Below, piece by piece: positions 34,962 to 39,544 of a stretch of 39,544 nt of DNA. A program made the position numbers and the translations under genes. The first letter of the stretch is position 1. Each line of letters starts with the position of its first letter. The notes under the pieces were generated by a model. The model was not told the origin of the DNA, ran no database searches, and saw nothing but the letters and a program-made list of their open reading frames with translations. Origin of the DNA: Candidatus Izimoplasma sp. HR2 (GTDB lineage: Bacteria > Bacillota_I > Bacilli_A > Izemoplasmatales > Izemoplasmataceae). Where the stretch lies: NCBI GenBank assembly GCA_000753575.1, contig JRFF01000019.1, positions 1 to 39,544 of the forward strand, written 5' to 3'.

Positions 34962-36035
34962 ATGGTATTAAAAAAACTTCAAAAATTAATTAAGAATGAA
35001 AAAATAGATGCTTTACTTTTAACTGTAGTGGAATACCCAATCATATCTAAAAATATATTTTATGTAACTAATTATACTGGGACTTATGGTTTTAGTATTA
35101 TAGGAGAAAATTTTCAATATTTTATAACTGATTTTAGATATCGAGACCAAGTTCAAAAAGAGTCTCCTAATTTTACATTTGTAGAAATAGAAGGATCTTT
35201 ATTAGATACTATAAATAGTATTATTATAAAAGAGAATATTAAAGTTTTAGGCTTCGATCAAAAGATGAGATATTTAGAGTTCGCTATGTTTCAAAAACTA
35301 TCTTGTGAGCTATCCCCAACTACTAATTTAGTTGAGTCTTTAAGAATATCTAAAACTGATGATGAGATAAAATTGATTAAGAAAGCTTGTGAAATCACTG
35401 ATCAAGCTTTGGAATATGTGTTAGATTTTGTAAAACCTGGAGTAGTAGAAAGAGACATTGAAATTCTTCTTAAAAATAAGATGATTGAATTAGGGGCAGA
35501 TTCATATTGGCCTAGATTTACCGTAGCTAGTGGAGAACGAGGGGCAATGCCTCATGGTATGGCTAGTGATAAAGTTATTAAAGAAGGAGAATTAGTCACT
35601 TTTGATATTGGATGTTTCTATAAAGGATATTCATCTGATATGACTAGAACTGTCGCAGTAGGTAAAATTGATACTAAGTTAAAACAAATATATGATATCG
35701 TATATGAAGCTCAAAAACGTGGTGTAGAATCTGCAAAAGCAGGAATGACAGGTAGAGAGTTAGATAGTGTTTGTCGTGATTATATAACTGGCGCTGGATA
35801 TGGTGAATATTTTAAACACGGGACCGGACATGGTCTTGGGCTTGATGTACACGAGGATCCTCGTGTAAACCAAGCAAATGATAAACCTTTAGAAGTAGGG
35901 GCTTGTGTAACTATAGAACCAGGTATTTATATAAGTGGTCTTGGAGGAGTTAGAATTGAAGATGATATCATCTTAACTGAGGACGGATGTATTATTTTAA
36001 ATAAATTCCCTAAAGAATTAATTACAATTAAATAA
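34962..36035 (+). CDS. Xaa-Pro peptidase, M24B family
   Basis: 357-aa dimetal peptidase removing residues next to proline in peptides (Xaa-Pro aminopeptidase or dipeptidase). N-terminal creatinase-like domain (residues 1-125) and a pita-bread catalytic domain with ligands D215 (FDIGCFY), D226 (SSDMTRT), H290 (HGTGHGLGLDVHE), E near 318 (IEPGIYI) and E near 332 (RIEDDI). VASGERGAMPHGMASD is the M24B substrate loop. GGAGGA precedes the ATG. Co-transcribed with the alcohol dehydrogenase; a plausible downstream partner of peptide uptake by Opp, though not linked in regulation here. Confidence 0.93.
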   Translation: MVLKKLQKLIKNEKIDALLLTVVEYPIISKNIFYVTNYTGTYGFSIIGENFQYFITDFRYRDQVQKESPNFTFVEIEGSLLDTINSIIIKENIKVLGFDQKMRYLEFAMFQKLSCELSPTTNLVESLRISKTDDEIKLIKKACEITDQALEYVLDFVKPGVVERDIEILLKNKMIELGADSYWPRFTVASGERGAMPHGMASDKVIKEGELVTFDIGCFYKGYSSDMTRTVAVGKIDTKLKQIYDIVYEAQKRGVESAKAGMTGRELDSVCRDYITGAGYGEYFKHGTGHGLGLDVHEDPRVNQANDKPLEVGACVTIEPGIYISGLGGVRIEDDIILTEDGCIILNKFPKELITIK

Positions 36036-36041
36036 ATATTT

Positions 36042-36071
36042 AAAAGTGCTGAATTTTTCAGCACTTTTTTT
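36042..36071 (+). terminator. terminator of the adh-peptidase operon
   Basis: Perfect 12-bp stem AAAAGTGCTGAA (36042-36053) / TTCAGCACTTTT (36057-36068), TTT loop, T run to 36071. The 21-bp core (36045-36065) recurs exactly in the terminator at 39354-39386. Confidence 0.95.
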
Positions 36072-36118
36072 AGTTATTTTGTGTAATACATTGTGCACAA
36101 ACTAAATATTATAATTCC

Positions 36119-36147
36119 TTTAATATTATAGACAAATATTATATAAT
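36119..36147 (+). promoter_or_regulatory. promoter of the WG-repeat lipoprotein gene
   Basis: TTTAAT (36119-36124), 17-bp spacer, perfect TATAAT (36142-36147). Unlike the other promoters here it has no TG extension. Leader of about 42 nt. Confidence 0.6.
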
Positions 36148-36164
36148 GTTCATAGAATACATTA

Positions 36165-36178
36165 TGTGAATAATCACA
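36165..36178. promoter_or_regulatory. small palindrome TGTGA-ATAA-TCACA
   Basis: Perfect 5+4+5 inverted repeat between promoter and ribosome-binding site. It resembles Crp/Fnr half-sites but with a 4-bp centre; it could equally be a short mRNA hairpin just before the Shine-Dalgarno. Confidence 0.35.
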
Positions 36179-36195
36179 GAGGAGGATAAAGGGAT

Positions 36196-39100
36196 ATGAT
36201 TTTAAGAAGAAAAAACTTATTTAGCTTGATGCTACTTTTGGCTCTTGTTTTTTTTATGGGCGGATGTGGCGATGATACTCCAACAATATCAGGAGTAGAT
36301 GAAATTATTGTAACGGTAGGTAGTGAGTTACCTGATTTACTAGAAGGAATCAATTTACAAGGTGTAACAAGTGAGGATGTAGATATTGACTATTCTAATG
36401 TCGATTTAAATACTGTTGGTTCATATACAGTGACTTACTCTTTAACTGTTGGAGAAACAGATCCAATTATTTATGAGATTATAGTAAATGTTGTTGGGTA
36501 TCCTTTAACTAAGGAACCTTTAATATTTGGAGTTGAAGATATAACATATATTATTGGAGATGATATGCCAAATCTATTAGCAGGAATTACTGCTTCAGAT
36601 ATGGAATATGGAGATTTAACTTTTAGAATAGAACTTGACGCAAGTTCTGTTGATTATGAAGTTGAAGGAATATATGAAATTTATTATTATGTTGAAAATA
36701 TTGATGGATATAACTATTATGAATCAGCAGAATTAAATGTAGTTCTTGATGATTTAGATATTGACATACCTGATGAATTTGCTTTAGTTATTTATGATGG
36801 TTTATATGGGTTAGTTGATTTAGATAATAATGTTATAATTCCTTTTGAATATAGCTTAATTCAGTATTATGGTAGTGGAATATTTAAGCTTGAAAAATAT
36901 GTTTCTGAATCATTAGAGGCAGTTCCATATAGAATAGATTTTAACGAAGATACTTTCTATTTTGATTCGAATACAAGTGAGTATTATGAATATTCATATC
37001 AACCTAGGCAAGATTTTGTTAATGGAATTACTAGAGTACGAAATGAATATTATTTACAAGCTTTAATGGATACTGAAGGCAATATTATTACACCGTTTAT
37101 ATATGATAGTTTATTTATATTAGAAAACAATTGTGTAATTGCTAGTATTAATAATAATTACGGATTAATTGATTATGAAGGAAATGAGATTACCGATATT
37201 AAGTATGATTATATAACTACTTTCTTTGATGAATACTTTATCAAAAGCTTAGATGGTACTTATGAGGTAGTTACTATAGATAATGAATTTGTTTTTGAAT
37301 TATCAAGTGGTTCATCTTATAAATATACAATGGAAGATGAATCATTTGTATATAGAGTTGAAGTAGATGGAAATAAAATTTTAGTTGATAAATCATTTAA
37401 TATTTTACTTGAAACTGAAGATTACTGGTTAGGTATGATAAGTAATGGTTTATTTACATCTATTACTGATAGTACTTATACTTTATATAATTTATATACT
37501 GATACTGTAATAGAAGATATTATTAGTTATGAAACATATGATGATATTGTTATATTTGAAACAGGAGATGGATTTGGAATATTTGATATAGAAACAGATA
37601 GTATAGTTCTTGATCCAGTGTATAGTGACTTATCACGTTTAGGAGATACTGATGATTTATTTGTAGCTACTAATAGTGATGGATTAAAAGGTATAGTTTC
37701 AGAAGCGAATATTGTATATTTTGATTTTCTAGCTACAGATATAACTAGGAATAACGGGGAAGATTTTTATCGATATACCGATATTGATGGTTATTTTGGA
37801 TTAATTAATTTAGATGGACAAAGTATGACACATAGAACATTTTTAAGTATTGGTGAATATACTGAGGGATACGCTTTAGTAATTGATCAAGATACTGAGT
37901 TATATAGTTATTTATATGAATCAGGACTATTAACTGCACCACCAGCTTTATTTGATGCTTATCCGTTTGAAAACGGATTTGCAATTGTAAAAAGAATTGA
38001 TAGTGAAGATGGCTGGACTGCAATGAGTACTGATTTATCTTATGTTTCAATTGATACTTATTATGAAGTTTATACTTTTGTTGATGGTGTTGCTAAAGTA
38101 AGATTAAGCGGTGTTGAAGAAGAAACTCAATATAGTTATATTGATATAAACGGTTTAATTACTGAAGATGTATTTTATAGTGGGTATGATATGTATAATG
38201 GACATGCAATTGTTCAGTTTACTTCAAGCTATTTAAGCATGGGATCAATTAATAGTGATGGAGATGTAGTTGTACCTGGTATTTACCGTGGAGTTGGATT
38301 TGCTAATGACGGTATGATCCGTGTTACTGATTATTATTATCAAGAAGGTTTTTATAATTATGCAGGTGTTTTAGCTGTTAATATTGGTTATGATTGTAAT
38401 GCTAATTTTAATAGTGGACGTGTAATTGCTAGAAGTGGTAGCACTTATGCAATATATGATCAAGATGGAAATGTTACTTTAGATTTCCAAGATAATTATA
38501 TCTTTGATTTCAGTGAAGGATACGCAAAATTTATTGATAATATAACTGGTTTAATAGGTTTTTATGATATATTTGGAAATATTGCTATTAACGCAACACT
38601 AGAAAATGTAAGTAGTTTTAGTGGTGGAGTTGCAATTGTTTATAGTTACGAAACTAATCTGTATAGTTTCATTAATACTGATGGGGATTTAGTAACTGAT
38701 TACAAATTTGATACAATTTCAAGTTTCACAGATGAATCACCTTATTCAATTGTTCAAATTGGATATTATGAAGGATTAGTTGATAAGTCTGGTAATATGG
38801 TGTTAGAGGCAGAATACTCTATTGAAATTACAGATTTTGGATATATTGCTAATCATATATATGGTGAAATAATTTATATAGAATTAGATAACGATATTTT
38901 AAGTTATAGTATTTTTGATAATGAAGGAATAGAGTATATAGTTGAATATAATGATGGATGGTCTTTAATTGATTCTGAGACTGTAGTTATTGATGAAGAG
39001 TTTGATTTTATTCAATATAACTATACCAATGATTCTTGGATTGTTCGTAATGACGGATATTATGGACTATATGATAATGATTTTAATAGAATATTAGACA

Positions 39101-39345
39101 CGATATATGATACATTTTACTATTCAACGTCAAACTCTGATATTTATATTATATACTTAGGCAATTTAGGAGTTGTATCAGAAACAGGAGAAATAGTTAT
39201 TGAACCAATTTATGATGAAATAGAATATTTAATTGATTTTGATTTGTATTGGGTTTTTAACGGAAATATTCAAGGATTATATAGTGTTGATGGTGAGATG
39301 TTATTACCAAATCAGTATTATAGTATTGATGTAACTTTAAAATAG
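36196..39345 (+). CDS. giant WG-repeat lipoprotein with N-terminal Ig-like domains
   Basis: 1049-aa surface lipoprotein. A basic, hydrophobic signal ends in lipobox MGGC (Cys24). Residues about 28-100 and 103-185 are two Ig-like domains (LNTVGSYTVTYSLTV; YEVEGIYEIYYYVEN). From about 190 to the end it is a chain of roughly 16-17 units of 45-50 residues of the WG/KWG type: YGLVDLDNNVIIPFEY, YGLIDYEGNEITDIKYDYI, FGIFDIETDSIVLDPVYSDL, YEGLVDKSGNMVLEAEY, LGVVSETGEIVIEPIYDEI. The protein is very rich in Asp, Tyr, Ile, Ser and Asn and nearly Cys-free. WG repeats probably make a beta-propeller or solenoid for binding; function unknown. GAGGAGG at 36180-36185 supports the start. Monocistronic. Confidence 0.85.
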   Translation: MILRRKNLFSLMLLLALVFFMGGCGDDTPTISGVDEIIVTVGSELPDLLEGINLQGVTSEDVDIDYSNVDLNTVGSYTVTYSLTVGETDPIIYEIIVNVVGYPLTKEPLIFGVEDITYIIGDDMPNLLAGITASDMEYGDLTFRIELDASSVDYEVEGIYEIYYYVENIDGYNYYESAELNVVLDDLDIDIPDEFALVIYDGLYGLVDLDNNVIIPFEYSLIQYYGSGIFKLEKYVSESLEAVPYRIDFNEDTFYFDSNTSEYYEYSYQPRQDFVNGITRVRNEYYLQALMDTEGNIITPFIYDSLFILENNCVIASINNNYGLIDYEGNEITDIKYDYITTFFDEYFIKSLDGTYEVVTIDNEFVFELSSGSSYKYTMEDESFVYRVEVDGNKILVDKSFNILLETEDYWLGMISNGLFTSITDSTYTLYNLYTDTVIEDIISYETYDDIVIFETGDGFGIFDIETDSIVLDPVYSDLSRLGDTDDLFVATNSDGLKGIVSEANIVYFDFLATDITRNNGEDFYRYTDIDGYFGLINLDGQSMTHRTFLSIGEYTEGYALVIDQDTELYSYLYESGLLTAPPALFDAYPFENGFAIVKRIDSEDGWTAMSTDLSYVSIDTYYEVYTFVDGVAKVRLSGVEEETQYSYIDINGLITEDVFYSGYDMYNGHAIVQFTSSYLSMGSINSDGDVVVPGIYRGVGFANDGMIRVTDYYYQEGFYNYAGVLAVNIGYDCNANFNSGRVIARSGSTYAIYDQDGNVTLDFQDNYIFDFSEGYAKFIDNITGLIGFYDIFGNIAINATLENVSSFSGGVAIVYSYETNLYSFINTDGDLVTDYKFDTISSFTDESPYSIVQIGYYEGLVDKSGNMVLEAEYSIEITDFGYIANHIYGEIIYIELDNDILSYSIFDNEGIEYIVEYNDGWSLIDSETVVIDEEFDFIQYNYTNDSWIVRNDGYYGLYDNDFNRILDTIYDTFYYSTSNSDIYIIYLGNLGVVSETGEIVIEPIYDEIEYLIDFDLYWVFNGNIQGLYSVDGEMLLPNQYYSIDVTLK

Positions 39346-39353
39346 AATAAATT

Positions 39354-39386
39354 AAAATAGTGCTGAATTTTTCAGCACTATTTTTT
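39354..39386 (+). terminator. terminator of the WG-repeat lipoprotein gene
   Basis: AAAATAGTGCTGAA (39354-39367) pairs with TTCAGCACTATTTT (39371-39384), then further T. The core 39359-39379 equals 36045-36065. Confidence 0.95.
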
Positions 39387-39468
39387 AAAAAAAGTTATTC
39401 TACTAGAACTAAGTAATAATAACTATTGATATATAGTATTACAAAGTCTTTTATTCTTTTTCGTTTTT

Positions 39469-39477
39469 TGATAAAAT
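39469..39477 (+). promoter_or_regulatory. possible promoter of a gene beyond the right edge
   Basis: TGA precedes TAAAAT (39472-39477), an extended -10 preceded by a T-rich stretch. No coding frame with a ribosome-binding site follows within the remaining 67 bases, so any gene would start outside the window. Confidence 0.35.
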
Positions 39478-39544
39478 GAAAATATAAAGCAACCGGTAAG
39501 GATGTCAAGAGATAAAAACAATAAAAAAGACTAGTTTTTAATAA

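Noticed and set aside
36091-36100. 10-bp palindrome TTGTGCACAA upstream of the WG-repeat promoter
   Set aside because: Too short to claim as an operator; likely chance in AT-rich DNA.
37805-38050. Minus-strand frame inside the WG-repeat gene
   Set aside because: Low-complexity shadow of a repetitive coding region.

Overview
The window is an AT-rich, low-G+C Gram-positive-type chromosome segment. Purine-rich Shine-Dalgarno sites precede nearly every gene, extended -10 promoters recur, and intrinsic terminators are clear. Trp is encoded by TGG and TGA is almost never used as a stop (one case, at the truA homologue). The intact S10-spc-alpha ribosomal cluster, ECF transporter genes next to truA, an Opp system and several lipoproteins with bacterial Ig-like domains fit a Firmicute or a deep Tenericutes relative (Izemoplasma, Haloplasma or Acholeplasma-like). 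That placement is inference; no rRNA gene is present to test it.

Layout. (1) 193-2166: an LTA-synthase-like membrane sulfatase-fold enzyme. (2) 2727-13177: an oligopeptide ABC transporter cluster: oppA lipoprotein, a structured 560-bp gap, then oppB-oppC-oppD-oppF and a small membrane protein, each joined to the next by a 1-nt stop/start overlap, closed by a strong terminator. The extracytoplasmic parts are unusually large: OppA has an N-terminal Ig-like domain and about six Fn3-like tail domains, and OppC has an insert of about 330 residues. (3) 13402-14019, minus strand: a Crp/Fnr-family regulator with a perfect TTGTAAC-N4-GTTACAA palindrome at its own promoter. (4) 14441-28736: 30 genes, rpsJ to rplQ, including secY, adk, map, infA and rpoA, preceded by a structured leader and ended by a terminator. 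(5) 28876-29454: a monocistronic Ig-domain lipoprotein between rplQ and the ECF genes. (6) 29609-33686: ecfA1-ecfA2-ecfT, then a TruA pseudouridine synthase fused to an N-terminal NTF2/SnoaL-like domain, and a GNAT acetyltransferase, all overlapping. (7) 33790-36035: an iron-type alcohol dehydrogenase and an Xaa-Pro peptidase. (8) 36196-39345: a 1049-residue lipoprotein with Ig-like domains and many WG-type repeats.

How it works together. Peptides captured by OppA enter through OppBC powered by OppDF; the M24B peptidase could help degrade them. The ECF module (two ATPases plus EcfT) would energise vitamin-uptake S components encoded elsewhere. The ribosomal block with SecY, Adk, Map, IF-1 and RNA polymerase alpha is the core expression operon. 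No tRNA, rRNA, CRISPR array, transposase or phage gene was seen. The most unusual items are the NTF2-TruA fusion, the enlarged Opp surface domains, the offset ribosome-binding site and leader ORF at oppB, and the WG-repeat lipoprotein.
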